Source: an uncultured Lachnospiraceae bacterium
GTDB lineage: Bacteria > Bacillota > Clostridia > Lachnospirales > Lachnospiraceae
Assembly: GCA_900539715.1 (NCBI GenBank)
Contig: UQDA01000012.1
Coordinates: 19,541-83,540 of the forward strand
Direction of reading: 5' to 3'
DNA length: 64,000 nt
A model generated the notes under the pieces. The model worked only from the letters and a program-made list of their open reading frames with translations. It was not told the origin of the DNA and ran no database searches. This document shows positions 34,719-43,262 of the stretch, in pieces. Position numbers and translations under genes: made by a program. How positions within the stretch are numbered: position 1 is the first letter of the stretch; each line of letters begins with the position of its first letter.

Positions 34719-35357
34719 ATGGGACAATTTCTTAGCTTTTGGGGCTTGACAAAAGAGCAGATAACACATATGAGCGAAGCCGGGATGCTCTCTGTCCGGG
34801 AGTTCGGAAAGCGTCAGGTACTGATGAATCAGGATGATGACAGGGAGCTCATCGGCATTATGCTGAAAGGGGATGCGTTTTTAGAAAGCATGAATATGGA
34901 GGGGCAGCGCAGGATACTGGACTATTTTCAGGAAAAAGAAAGCTTTGTGAGAAAATGTTTTCCGGAGATGGAACGAGGAGTGTGCTATGTGATATCCAGA
35001 TGCCGGTGTCAGGTGGCATTTATCAATGAGCGCAAGCTGACGTCCCACGATGATTTTCATGAGACAAGAGCTCAGATTCTGGAGGAGATTTTGATGCGCG
35101 CGCAGCGCCGGGCGATGATGCACGCGGATGTGCTGTGCCAGCGTTCTCTGCGTCAGAAGCTTCTGGTCTATTTCGGATATCTGAGCCGGAGCGGAGGACG
35201 GCCTTTTTTTGACTTGCCGTTTTCTTATACCGATTGCGCGGATTATCTGGCGGTGGACAGAAGCGCGATGATGCGGGAGCTGGGACGGATGAAAGATGAG
35301 GGGATCGTGACGGTGGATGGAAGAAGGCTGAGGCTTGAGGCAGGGGAGAGAAGATGA
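34719..35357 (+). CDS. Crp/Fnr-family transcription regulator
   Basis: This 212-residue protein has an N-terminal beta-roll (VLMNQDDDRELIGIMLKGDAFLES) and a central long helix. Its C-terminal winged helix has YTDCADYLAVDRSAMMRELGRMKDEGI, which matches the Crp-type recognition region. The beta-roll lacks an obvious cAMP site, and no Fnr-type N-terminal cysteine cluster is seen, so the signal is unknown. It shares a divergent control region with nrdD and its stop overlaps the next gene's start. Confidence 0.88.
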   Translation: MGQFLSFWGLTKEQITHMSEAGMLSVREFGKRQVLMNQDDDRELIGIMLKGDAFLESMNMEGQRRILDYFQEKESFVRKCFPEMERGVCYVISRCRCQVAFINERKLTSHDDFHETRAQILEEILMRAQRRAMMHADVLCQRSLRQKLLVYFGYLSRSGGRPFFDLPFSYTDCADYLAVDRSAMMRELGRMKDEGIVTVDGRRLRLEAGERR

Positions 35358-35857
35358 ACATGGAAAAAGCAGAAAGATATCTGAAAGAGGTATGGAGCAG
35401 GATAAAAGCGGACATAAAGGCATATTGGGGATTTGTTCTGCTGTTTGTTATTTATAGTGTGACAGTCAGAAAGCTGTTTCATGCATTTTGTCCATCGGTG
35501 ATCGTAGCGGGACTTCCGTGCCCGGGATGTGGAATGACGAGATCTGTGACGGCCTTTTTGATGGGAGAGTTTGAACGAGGAATCCGAATGAATCCTCTTG
35601 GGATAGTATGGATATTATGGGGAGTCTGTTTTGCGGTGATGCGATATGGATTCGGGAAAAAATCGAAAGGGCTCATGACGGCGGCGGGAGTGATAGTTGT
35701 ATTGATGATTGTTGTATATGCATGGAGGATGTATCAGTATTTTCCGGGAGAACCCCCGATATCCTATACGCCCGGCAGCATTCTGGAACAGATGGTTCCG
35801 GGGTATAAGGGAATGGTGATGGGCGTATGGGAAAATATCAGGGGAATGTGGGAATAG
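35354..35857 (+). CDS. DUF2752 membrane protein
   Basis: This 167-residue protein has an N-terminal charged helix, then about three membrane segments (residues 25-41, 82-97 and 107-125). The family signature CPGCGMTRS is at residues 56-64, followed by NPLG at 80-83. The function of DUF2752 is unknown. The conserved cysteines may bind metal or form a disulfide. The start overlaps the Crp-like stop (ATGA), so it is likely to be regulated or used together with that protein. Confidence 0.85.
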   Translation: MNMEKAERYLKEVWSRIKADIKAYWGFVLLFVIYSVTVRKLFHAFCPSVIVAGLPCPGCGMTRSVTAFLMGEFERGIRMNPLGIVWILWGVCFAVMRYGFGKKSKGLMTAAGVIVVLMIVVYAWRMYQYFPGEPPISYTPGSILEQMVPGYKGMVMGVWENIRGMWE

Positions 35858-35860
35858 TGT

Positions 35861-36724
35861 TTATGAACGGCTCCAGCGTCCGGAAGCTCCGCAGGGGAGA
35901 ATGAGACCGCTCTGTGTGACGGGGAGACCGATTTCCTGTGCGTCTACATGGCCGCCGAACTTCGGCACGATAGCGGTGTTTATCATATAGCTCAAAACCG
36001 CAGGCTGCAGTCCTGTCGTATAGGAGTTTATCAGGAAAAAGAGAGGGTCATCAGAAAGAATCTGTGAAGTGAGCTCTACAAAAGGATAGATGCTTTCTTC
36101 AATCTTCCAAATCTCACCTTTCGGACCGCGGCCATAGGAAGGAGGGTCCATGATGATGCCGTCGTATTTATTGCCGCGGCGTATTTCGCGTTCGACAAAT
36201 TTTACGCAGTCGTCAACGAGCCAGCGGATGGGAGCATCAGAAAGGCCCGAAGCGGCAGCGTTTTCTTTTGCCCATGTTACCATTCCCTTGGAGGCGTCCA
36301 CATGAGTGACAGCTGCGCCGGCGCTGGCTGCAGATAAGGTTGCGCCGCCGGTATATGCGAACAGATTGAGAACTTTTATCGGACGTCCTGCATTACGGAT
36401 GAGGTTTCCGAACCAGTCCCAGTTTGCGGCCTGCTCCGGGAACAAGCCGGTGTGTTTAAAGCTGAATGGTTTTAAGCGGAAGGTCAGTTCACGGTAATGG
36501 ATACTCCATTCTTCAGGCAGATTAAAAAACTCCCATTCACCTCCGCCTTTAGAGCTACGGTGATAATGTCCATTTTTCTTTTTCCAGCTGGGAGCGGTGC
36601 GGGGGGTATTCCAGATAACCTGCGGGTCAGGGCGCACAAGGGTATAATCGCCCCAGCGTTCCAGTTTTTCGCCCCGGGAGGTATCAATAACTTCATAGTC
36701 TTTCCAGTTGTCTGCGATCCACAT
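35861..36724 (-). CDS. SAM-dependent methyltransferase (RlmI/RlmK-like, PF10672 type)
   Basis: This 287-residue protein has a substrate-recognition part (WERWGDYTLVRPDPQVIW-like, then HTGLFPEQAANWDW). The Rossmann core has VLNLFAYTGGATL (SAM motif I), VDASKGMVTWAKEN and the catalytic-loop signature MDPPSYGRGPKGEIW. This is the pattern of rRNA cytosine or large-subunit methyltransferases. It lacks the PUA domain of RlmI. ATG 36724 with GTGAGGA is preferred to an in-frame start 14 codons earlier. Its stop is 3 bases from the convergent DUF2752 gene, with no terminator between them. Confidence 0.88.
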   Translation of the reverse strand: MWIADNWKDYEVIDTSRGEKLERWGDYTLVRPDPQVIWNTPRTAPSWKKKNGHYHRSSKGGGEWEFFNLPEEWSIHYRELTFRLKPFSFKHTGLFPEQAANWDWFGNLIRNAGRPIKVLNLFAYTGGATLSAASAGAAVTHVDASKGMVTWAKENAAASGLSDAPIRWLVDDCVKFVEREIRRGNKYDGIIMDPPSYGRGPKGEIWKIEESIYPFVELTSQILSDDPLFFLINSYTTGLQPAVLSYMINTAIVPKFGGHVDAQEIGLPVTQSGLILPCGASGRWSRS

Positions 36725-36925
36725 ATTCAAATCCTCACTTTGTATTCTCTGTTGGCAACGCTGCATAATTCCGTCAGCCTTTGTGTGCCCGGCTTTACGA
36801 AAAGCAGGTCCGTTGTCTATATAATAGGAAGTTTTATATACACACTATACAGGAAGCCGCCTGAAAATGCAATGAAAAGAGAGGGGATAAAAACGTGAGA
36901 GGGCTTCTTTTGCACAGTAAAACTT

Positions 36926-37816
36926 TCAATAGGTCTGCGAAGGTTGCCAGCTGCGGCACAGTTCCCAGAAGCTTTCGGCAGAGGGCGGCAGATATTTGTT
37001 GCGATGGCGTATCAGATAAAAGGTCCGTGACAATTCGGCATCGGAAACAGGAATTTCTGCCAGAGCTCCTGAGGAAAGCTCTTCCTGAACGAGAAGGCGG
37101 GGCAGGATTGCGATGCCGAGCAGATTTTCAGCGGCGCGCAAAAGCGCCTGTGTGCTGACGCTTTCCCAGGCAGGGGAAATAGAGATGCCTTTTGAAAGAA
37201 AGAGGCTGTCGGCGATTTCTCTTCCCGCGCTGCCCGGTTCCCGCAGTAAAAGGTCATATTCGGCGATCTTTTCCAGGGGAACATCCGGCAGGGCAGCAAG
37301 CGGATGCCGTGGAGAGGCGATAAAGCAGAGACGGTCGGAATAAAAGGGCTCTGCTGTAAATTCAGTATGGGAAGCACCGCCCTCCACAAGGGCAAAATCC
37401 ACTTTATTGTTGAGCACATATTGTTCTATTGTTTCGGTATTTTTTATTGTGACCCGGACGGGAATATCAGGATGCGCCGCGCGATAGCTTTTTACAAGAG
37501 ATGGAAGCACACGATTACCGAGCGTGATGCTGGAGCCGATGTGTATGGGCGCCTTGTTTTGCCAGCTGGGGATACCGTTCTCCATTTCTGAAAAGAGAGA
37601 AACGATATGCAGCGCATAGTCGTAAAATTTGTGTCCTATTTCAGTCGGATAGATATGTCTGGAAATCCGGTCGAACAGACGAACGTGATAAAAGTTCTCC
37701 AGCTCGCGGACAGCAAGGCTGACAGAAGGCTGCGCAAGGTGAAGGCGGTCAGCGGCTTTGGTAACGCTGTGTTCCTGATATACGGCAACAAAAATTTTCA
37801 TATGGCGCAGAGTCAT
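36926..37816 (-). CDS. LysR-family transcription regulator
   Basis: This 296-residue protein has an N-terminal winged helix-turn-helix (LRHMKIFVAVYQEHSVTKAA then LHLAQPSVSLAVRELE) and a substrate-binding domain (IHIGSSITLGNRVLPSLVKSYRAAHPDIPV). ATG 37816 with GGGAGG is preferred to an in-frame start 14 codons upstream. It is divergent from the chromate transporter pair, the classic arrangement for a LysR regulator and its target. The effector is unknown. Confidence 0.92.
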   Translation of the reverse strand: MTLRHMKIFVAVYQEHSVTKAADRLHLAQPSVSLAVRELENFYHVRLFDRISRHIYPTEIGHKFYDYALHIVSLFSEMENGIPSWQNKAPIHIGSSITLGNRVLPSLVKSYRAAHPDIPVRVTIKNTETIEQYVLNNKVDFALVEGGASHTEFTAEPFYSDRLCFIASPRHPLAALPDVPLEKIAEYDLLLREPGSAGREIADSLFLSKGISISPAWESVSTQALLRAAENLLGIAILPRLLVQEELSSGALAEIPVSDAELSRTFYLIRHRNKYLPPSAESFWELCRSWQPSQTY

Positions 37817-37856
37817 GGAAACCTCCCTGATTTTGGATAATAAAAGTCTGATTAGC

Positions 37857-37927
37857 ATTCATAATGAAATTGTTATATATTTTATAAAATAATACTATTT
37901 TACTTATATTGCAATAGAAGATATTAT
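37857..37927 (+). promoter_or_regulatory. Divergent control region of lysR and the chromate transporter pair
   Basis: An AT-rich region with a dyad ATTCATAATGAAAT (37857-37870), a possible LysR-type T-N11-A site. The forward promoter is TTTACT (37899-37904), a 17-base spacer and TATTAT (37922-37927). Confidence 0.5.
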
Positions 37928-38017
37928 ATAAGGAAGAAACAGTAACAGTTTTACTCGTCAGAAGGGGGAAGTGTTACAGAAAAAATGCTGCTGTTTACAG
38001 TAGTACAGGAGGAAGAA

Positions 38018-38584
38018 ATGGAGAATAAGGGAAAGAGGCTGTGGAAAATATTCATTTCAACGTTATATCTGAGCGCCTTTACATTTGGCGGCGGATATGT
38101 GATAGTGACGCTGATGAAAAAGAAGTTTGTAGACGAGCTTGGTTGGATAGATGAGAATGAGATGTTGGATCTGGTGGCAATAGCTCAGTCAGCACCGGGC
38201 GCCATTGCGGTAAATGGAGCCATTGTAGTGGGGTATAAACTGGAAGGGCTGATAGGAGCGCTGACGGCGATAGTTGGGACTATCATTCCGCCGTTTGCTA
38301 TTATTTCAGTTATCTCATTTTTTTATGCTGCATTTTCATCAAATTTTATTGTCAAAACCATCCTGGATGGAATGCAGTCCGGCGTGGCTGCGGTGATAGC
38401 GGCGGTCGTATGGGATATGGGCAGCGGCATCGTACGGGGGAAGAATAAGATGTCTCTGACGATCATGGCAGCAGCATTTTTGGCAACGGCAGTTTTTAAC
38501 GTCAATGTAGTTTACGTGGTACTGATATGCATCGCCCTTGGGGTGGTACGGACGGTTGTCCGGATGAGGAGGGAAAAAGAATGA
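38018..38584 (+). CDS. Chromate transporter family protein, first half-size subunit
   Basis: This 188-residue membrane protein has the CHR domain. It begins with a short helix, then FISTLYLSAFTFGGGYVIVTLM and the signature LVAIAQSAPGAIAVNGAIVVGYKLEG, followed by five or so membrane segments. Half-size CHR proteins act as pairs, and the second is encoded immediately downstream. ATG 38018 with AGGAGG is preferred to an in-frame start at 37985. Real substrates of such pairs in gut Clostridia are mostly unproven. The family name does not mean chromate is transported. Confidence 0.9.
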   Translation: MENKGKRLWKIFISTLYLSAFTFGGGYVIVTLMKKKFVDELGWIDENEMLDLVAIAQSAPGAIAVNGAIVVGYKLEGLIGALTAIVGTIIPPFAIISVISFFYAAFSSNFIVKTILDGMQSGVAAVIAAVVWDMGSGIVRGKNKMSLTIMAAAFLATAVFNVNVVYVVLICIALGVVRTVVRMRREKE

Positions 38585-39147
38585 TTTACTGGCAGCTGTT
38601 TTTAAGTTTTCTGCAGATAGGTATGTTCAGCTTTGGAGGGGGATATGCGGCGCTTCCGCTGATACAGGAACAGGTTATGAAGCATGGCTGGCTGTCTGCA
38701 ACAGAATTTACAGATCTGATTACGATTTCCCAGATGACACCGGGACCGATTGCAGTCAATTCGGCAACCTTTGTGGGAATCCGCATTGGAGGGGTGCCGG
38801 GGGCACTGGCTGCAACATTTGGATGTATTTTACCGTCGTGCATTCTTGTTATGGGGCTGGCATGGCTGTATCTGCGTTACCGCAAACTGAGTATGCTTCA
38901 GAGCGTGCTGGAAACACTGCGTCCGGCGGTGGTAGCGATGATCGCGGCAGCGGGCGTATCGATTATGATAACGGCATTTTGGAATGGAGCGGTCGGAGTG
39001 GATACGGTAAAAATTGATTCTATCCTTATTTTTATCGCTGCGTTTTATCTGCTGAAAAAAAAGGATATGAATCCGATCCTCGTAATGGTATTGAGCGGTG
39101 TGGCAAAGCTTATCGTACAGGGGGCGCTTATGATGCTGCCGGTCTGA
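38581..39147 (+). CDS. Chromate transporter family protein, second half-size subunit
   Basis: This 188-residue protein is homologous to the previous one: FLQIGMFSFGGGYAALPLIQ and LITISQMTPGPIAVNSATFVGIRIGG are the CHR signatures. Its ATG overlaps the upstream stop (ATGA) and follows GGAGGG, so both subunits are made together. The in-frame start at 38527 inside the first gene is rejected. The inverted topology of the two halves would give the full transporter. Confidence 0.9.
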   Translation: MIYWQLFLSFLQIGMFSFGGGYAALPLIQEQVMKHGWLSATEFTDLITISQMTPGPIAVNSATFVGIRIGGVPGALAATFGCILPSCILVMGLAWLYLRYRKLSMLQSVLETLRPAVVAMIAAAGVSIMITAFWNGAVGVDTVKIDSILIFIAAFYLLKKKDMNPILVMVLSGVAKLIVQGALMMLPV

Positions 39148-39164
39148 GCAGCATTTGCCCCCTG
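39118..39164 (+). terminator. Large hairpin across the stop codon of the second chromate transporter gene
   Basis: CAGGGGGC (39118-39125) pairs with GCCCCCTG (39157-39164), and GCTGC (39135-39139) pairs with GCAGC (39148-39152) inside. No T run follows, so termination would need a helper factor, or the hairpin protects the mRNA end. Confidence 0.45.
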
Positions 39165-39229
39165 AAAGAAACAGATTAAATTGTATCTGATTTTGTACAA
39201 AAAAAGTTTTAAAAGAATCGAAAAAACAC

Positions 39230-39258
39230 TTGCAATTTTATTTTTGTTCCATTATACT
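39230..39258 (+). promoter_or_regulatory. Promoter of the S10-spc operon
   Basis: TTGCAA (39230-39235), a 17-base spacer and TATACT (39253-39258), within an AT-rich stretch. It gives a leader of about 280 bases before rpsJ. Confidence 0.8.
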
Positions 39259-39264
39259 ACTAAG

Positions 39265-39545
39265 TGCTGTGACATGATAGCGATGAAACATAAGGTTGCT
39301 GCAATGGAAAATACATAATCCGTGCAGGTTTTTATGTGGAGCGAATGTCAAGTTAGAAAACTGACGACAAGTCACTGTACCAGATAACAGCACTTGCCAG
39401 ATGGCAAGGGAAACAACGTGTAAGTCCGGAGAATAAGAGAAAGAGAACTTTCAGGGTTGCTTATTAAAAGGACACACACGGGAACGTGTACAGTCACCGC
39501 TTGTCGCACTTATCTCAAAAGCGCGAAAAGGAGGCGACTTTTTTT
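39265..39545 (+). promoter_or_regulatory. Long structured leader of the S10 operon
   Basis: A gene-free leader. A long-range helix pairs CGACAAG (39365-39371) with CTTGTCG (39500-39506), and ACTGTAC (39374-39380) with GTACAGT (39488-39494). It encloses hairpins CTTGCC-agat-GGCAAG (39393-39408) and ACACG-ggaa-CGTGT (39476-39489), the latter sharing two bases with the long helix. This is a multi-branch RNA of the type used for ribosomal-protein feedback. In E. coli, L4 acts on the S10 leader, but no sequence likeness to that element was seen. Confidence 0.6.
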
Positions 39546-39863
39546 ATGGCAAATCAGGTAATGAGGATTACACTGAAAGCTTACGATCATCAGTTAGTTG
39601 ATGCGTCTGCGAAGAAAATCATCGAAACAGTCAAGAAAAATGGAGCACAGGTGAGCGGACCGGTACCGCTTCCCACTAAGAAGGAAGTAGTTACTATCCT
39701 GCGTGCCGTACACAAGTACAAAGATTCCAGAGAACAGTTCGAGCGTCGTACGCACAAGAGACTGATCGATATCATCACACCCACACCCAAGACCGTTGAT
39801 GCTCTGCAGAGACTGGAAATGCCCGCTGGTGTGTACATCGATATCAAAATGAAAACCAAATAA
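39546..39863 (+). CDS. rpsJ: 30S ribosomal protein S10
   Basis: This 105-residue protein has MRITLKAYDHQLVDASAKKI and GPVPLPTKKEVVTILRAVHK, the standard S10 core. ATG 39546 after AAGGAGGCGA is chosen. The frame is open upstream to 39486, but that part is leader. S10 is also the NusE partner of NusG and NusA in antitermination. First gene of the S10 operon. Confidence 0.96.
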   Translation: MANQVMRITLKAYDHQLVDASAKKIIETVKKNGAQVSGPVPLPTKKEVVTILRAVHKYKDSREQFERRTHKRLIDIITPTPKTVDALQRLEMPAGVYIDIKMKTK

Positions 39864-39993
39864 GATTTTCAAAGCAAACCTCTACAGAGACGTATGAATA
39901 GTCCAACTGCTTTTACCACTTCCTTAATAAAAGGGAGCAGGAAAGCTGCGAACATTCCGCTATGTAGAACAAAAACAGGAGGTTAAACAGACA

Positions 39994-40677
39994 ATGAAAA
40001 AAGCGATTTTAGCTACCAAAGTCGGAATGACTCAGATTTTCAATGACGACGGCGTACTGGTTCCTGTAACCGTACTTCAGGCAGGTCCCTGCGTTGTTAC
40101 ACAGATCAAGACTGTTGAGAACGACGGCTACGAGGCAGTACAGGTTGGCTTCGTTGACAAGAAGGAAAGAATCGTCAACAAAGACAAGGCTGGTAAGAAA
40201 GAAGTTATTCACAGACATGGTGTAAATAAAGCTCAGAAGGGTCACTTCGCAAAAGCTGGTGTATCCTGCAAGAGATATGTAAGAGAGTTCCGGTTTGAGA
40301 ATGCATCAGAGTATGCACTGGCTCAGGAAATCAAAGCTGACATCTTTGAGGCTGGCGACAGAATCGACGCTACAGCAATCAGCAAAGGTAAAGGCTTCCA
40401 GGGCGCGATCAAGAGATTTGGTCAGCACAGAGGACCTATGGCTCACGGTTCCAAGTTCCACCGTCATCAGGGTTCCAACGGCGCCTGCTCCTCTCCGAGC
40501 CGCGTATTCAAGGGCAAAGGAATGCCTGGTCACATGGGCTGCGTAAAGGTTACTGTTCAGAATCTGGACGTTGTAAGAGTTGACGCAGACAAGAATCTGA
40601 TCCTGGTAAAGGGTGCAGTACCTGGCCCTAAGAAAGCTCTGGTAACGATCAAAGAAACCACTAAGGTGGAGGCTTAA
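39994..40677 (+). CDS. rplC: 50S ribosomal protein L3
   Basis: This 227-residue protein begins MKKAILATKVGMTQIFNDDG and has the central loop GAIKRFGQHRGPMAHGSKFH that reaches the peptidyl-transferase centre. It is about 18 residues longer than the E. coli protein. A 130-base gap with weak hairpins separates it from rpsJ. Confidence 0.96.
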   Translation: MKKAILATKVGMTQIFNDDGVLVPVTVLQAGPCVVTQIKTVENDGYEAVQVGFVDKKERIVNKDKAGKKEVIHRHGVNKAQKGHFAKAGVSCKRYVREFRFENASEYALAQEIKADIFEAGDRIDATAISKGKGFQGAIKRFGQHRGPMAHGSKFHRHQGSNGACSSPSRVFKGKGMPGHMGCVKVTVQNLDVVRVDADKNLILVKGAVPGPKKALVTIKETTKVEA

Positions 40678-40700
40678 AACTGGAAAGGAGGACCACTCAG

Positions 40701-41321
40701 ATGGCAAAAGTATCTGTTTATAATATGGAAGGCAAGCAGATCGATACAATCGAATTAAGCGATGCGGTATTCGGTGTTGAAGTGAACGAACATCTGGTAC
40801 ACATGGCAGTTGTACAGCAGCTTGCAAACAATCGTCAGGGAACACAGAAAGCAAAGACCCGTTCCGAGGTTTCCGGCGGCGGAAGAAAACCCTGGAGACA
40901 GAAGGGAACCGGTCATGCAAGACAGGGCTCCATCCGCGCTCCTCAGTGGACAGGCGGCGGCGTAGTATTCGCACCCGTTCCGAGAGATTACTCCTTCAAG
41001 CTCAATAAGAAAGAGAAGAGAGCGGCTCTGAAGTCTGCACTGACTGATAAGCTGGCTAACGCTAAGCTGATCGTTGTAGATGAGCTGAAGTTCGATACAG
41101 TTAAGACCAAAAACTTTGCACAGGTTATGAACAACCTGGAAGTAAACAACGGTCTGGTTGTTGTAAATGAGAACGACACAAACGTAATGATGAGCGCACG
41201 GAACATCCCTACCGTAAAGATGGCTCTGCCGAATACCATCAACGTATACGACATCATGAAGGCAGGCAAGGTTGTTCTGACAAAGGACGCTGTTAAGACG
41301 ATCGAGGAGGTATACGCATAA
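40701..41321 (+). CDS. rplD: 50S ribosomal protein L4
   Basis: This 206-residue protein has the long loop SGGGRKPWRQKGTGHARQGS that lines the exit tunnel, near the macrolide site, in its normal form. Its last base overlaps the first base of rplW, so translation is coupled. It begins 23 bases after rplC. Confidence 0.97.
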   Translation: MAKVSVYNMEGKQIDTIELSDAVFGVEVNEHLVHMAVVQQLANNRQGTQKAKTRSEVSGGGRKPWRQKGTGHARQGSIRAPQWTGGGVVFAPVPRDYSFKLNKKEKRAALKSALTDKLANAKLIVVDELKFDTVKTKNFAQVMNNLEVNNGLVVVNENDTNVMMSARNIPTVKMALPNTINVYDIMKAGKVVLTKDAVKTIEEVYA

Positions 41322-41620
41322 TGGCTGACATTAAATACTATGACGTTATCCTCAAGCCTGTCATCACTGAGAAGAGCATGGCTGGTATGAGCGAAAAGAA
41401 ATATACCTTCCTGGTAAATCCGGAAGCAAACAAGTCTCAGATCAAAGAGGCTGTTGAGAAAATGTTTGAAGGCACCAAGGTTGCAAAGGTAAACACCTTA
41501 AACGCACCTGGTAAGACCAAGAGACGTGGCATGGTAGTCGGCAAGACTGCTAAGATCAAGAAGGCTATCGTTACACTGACCGCTGACAGCAAAGACATCG
41601 AGATCTTCGCTGGTCTGTAA
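41321..41620 (+). CDS. rplW: 50S ribosomal protein L23
   Basis: This 99-residue protein has YDVILKPVITEKSMAGM at the N terminus and the KRRGMVVGKTAKIKKAIVTL end. It sits at the tunnel exit, where trigger factor and SRP dock. Overlaps rplD by one base. Confidence 0.96.
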   Translation: MADIKYYDVILKPVITEKSMAGMSEKKYTFLVNPEANKSQIKEAVEKMFEGTKVAKVNTLNAPGKTKRRGMVVGKTAKIKKAIVTLTADSKDIEIFAGL

Positions 41621-41697
41621 AAAGATCCGGAACAGAGTTTCCGAATCTTCCTATGTGCAAACAAGCACGATAATAAATTTGTAAAGGAGAAATCATC

Positions 41698-42540
41698 ATG
41701 GGAATTAAAACATATAATCCCTATACACCTTCCAGAAGAAATATGACTGGCTCTGATTTTTCCGAGATTACAAAGAAGACTCCTGAAAAGAGCCTTTGCG
41801 TATCTCTGAAAAAGAACTCCGGCCGTAACAATCAGGGCAAGATCACTGTTCGTCATCGTGGCGGCGGCGTTCGCACCCAGTATAGACTTGTAGACTTCAA
41901 GAGATTCAAGGACGGCATCCCTGCAACTGTTGTAGGCATCGAGTACGATCCTAACAGAACAGCAAACATTGCTCTGATCTGTTATGCAGATGGTCAGAAG
42001 GCTTACATCCTTGCACCCGAAGGCTTAAAGGTTGGCCAGAAGGTTATGAACGGCCCTGAAGCAGAAGTAAGAGTGGGCAACTGCCTGCCGTTATCCGAAA
42101 TTCCTGTTGGTACTCAGGTACACAACATTGAGTTATATCCTGGCAAGGGCGGCCAGATGGTTCGTTCTGCAGGTAACAGCGCACAGCTGATGGCGAAGGA
42201 AGGCAAATACGCTACCTTAAGACTTCCCTCCGGCGAAATGAGAATGGTTCCGATCGTATGCCGCGCAACTGTTGGTGTGGTTGGCAACGGCGATCACAAC
42301 CTGATCAACATTGGTAAAGCAGGACGTAAGCGTCACATGGGCATCCGTCCTACTGTTCGCGGTTCAGTTATGAACCCGAATGACCATCCGCACGGTGGTG
42401 GTGAAGGTAAGACCGGTATCGGCCGTCCTGGTCCGAGCACTCCTTGGGGCAAACCGGCACTCGGCTTGAAGACCAGAAAAGCCAAGAAGGCTTCTAACAA
42501 GCTGATCGTAAGAAGAAGAGACGGTAAGGCTATCAAATAA
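41698..42540 (+). CDS. rplB: 50S ribosomal protein L2
   Basis: This 280-residue protein has the conserved rRNA-binding core and the C-terminal signature GVVGNGDHNLINIGKAGRKR and MNPNDHPHGGGEG, with the histidine equivalent to E. coli H229. A 77-base gap precedes it, with an AAAGGAG site. Confidence 0.97.
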   Translation: MGIKTYNPYTPSRRNMTGSDFSEITKKTPEKSLCVSLKKNSGRNNQGKITVRHRGGGVRTQYRLVDFKRFKDGIPATVVGIEYDPNRTANIALICYADGQKAYILAPEGLKVGQKVMNGPEAEVRVGNCLPLSEIPVGTQVHNIELYPGKGGQMVRSAGNSAQLMAKEGKYATLRLPSGEMRMVPIVCRATVGVVGNGDHNLINIGKAGRKRHMGIRPTVRGSVMNPNDHPHGGGEGKTGIGRPGPSTPWGKPALGLKTRKAKKASNKLIVRRRDGKAIK

Positions 42541-42560
42541 GTTTAAGGAGGAGAACAACA

Positions 42561-42842
42561 ATGGCAAGATCACTGAAAAAAGGACCTTTCGCTGACGCCA
42601 GCCTGCTGAAAAAAGTAGACGCTATGAACGCTGCTGGTCAGAAACAGGTTATCAAGACTTGGTCCCGTCGTTCTACAATTTTCCCGTCCTTCGTTGGACA
42701 TACAATTGCAGTTCATGACGGCCGCAAGCATGTTCCGGTATATGTAACTGAAGATATGGTTGGACACAAACTCGGCGAGTTCGTTGCTACCAGAACCTAC
42801 AGAGGTCACGGCAAGGACGAGAAGAAGTCCAAAGTTAGGTAA
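42561..42842 (+). CDS. rpsS: 30S ribosomal protein S19
   Basis: This 93-residue protein starts MARSLKKGPFADASLLKKVD and ends in RGHGKDEKKSKVR. It contacts the ribosomal A-site finger. AAGGAGG precedes the ATG. Confidence 0.97.
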   Translation: MARSLKKGPFADASLLKKVDAMNAAGQKQVIKTWSRRSTIFPSFVGHTIAVHDGRKHVPVYVTEDMVGHKLGEFVATRTYRGHGKDEKKSKVR

Positions 42843-42861
42843 TTGAAAGGAGGCTTTATTC

Positions 42862-43251
42862 ATGGCTAGAGGACATAGATCTCAGATTAAGAGAGAGAGA
42901 AATGCGAACAAAGATACAAGACCTTCTGCAAAATTATCCTACGCAAGAGTGTCTGTAACAAAAGCTTGTTTTGTACTGGATGCGATCAGAGGGAAGGATT
43001 ACGAGACAGCACTGGCTATCGTAACTTACAATCCCAGATATGCTTCCAGCCTTGTTAAGAAGCTGCTGGAGTCCGCTGCAGCAAACGCAGAGAACAACAA
43101 CGGCATGAAGAGAGAAAACCTTTATGTTGCTGAGTGCTATGCAAACAAGGGACCTACGATGAAGAGAGTTAGACCGAGAGCACAGGGAAGAGCTTACAGA
43201 ATCGAAAAGAGAATGAGCCACATCACCGTAGTGCTTGATGAGAGAAAGTAG
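42862..43251 (+). CDS. rplV: 50S ribosomal protein L22
   Basis: This 129-residue protein has an extended beta-hairpin (ECYANKGPTMKRVRPRAQGR) that lines the exit tunnel. The N-terminal part is about 15 residues longer than in E. coli. It starts 19 bases after rpsS. Confidence 0.96.
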   Translation: MARGHRSQIKRERNANKDTRPSAKLSYARVSVTKACFVLDAIRGKDYETALAIVTYNPRYASSLVKKLLESAAANAENNNGMKRENLYVAECYANKGPTMKRVRPRAQGRAYRIEKRMSHITVVLDERK

Positions 43252-43262
43252 GAGGAAGGATA

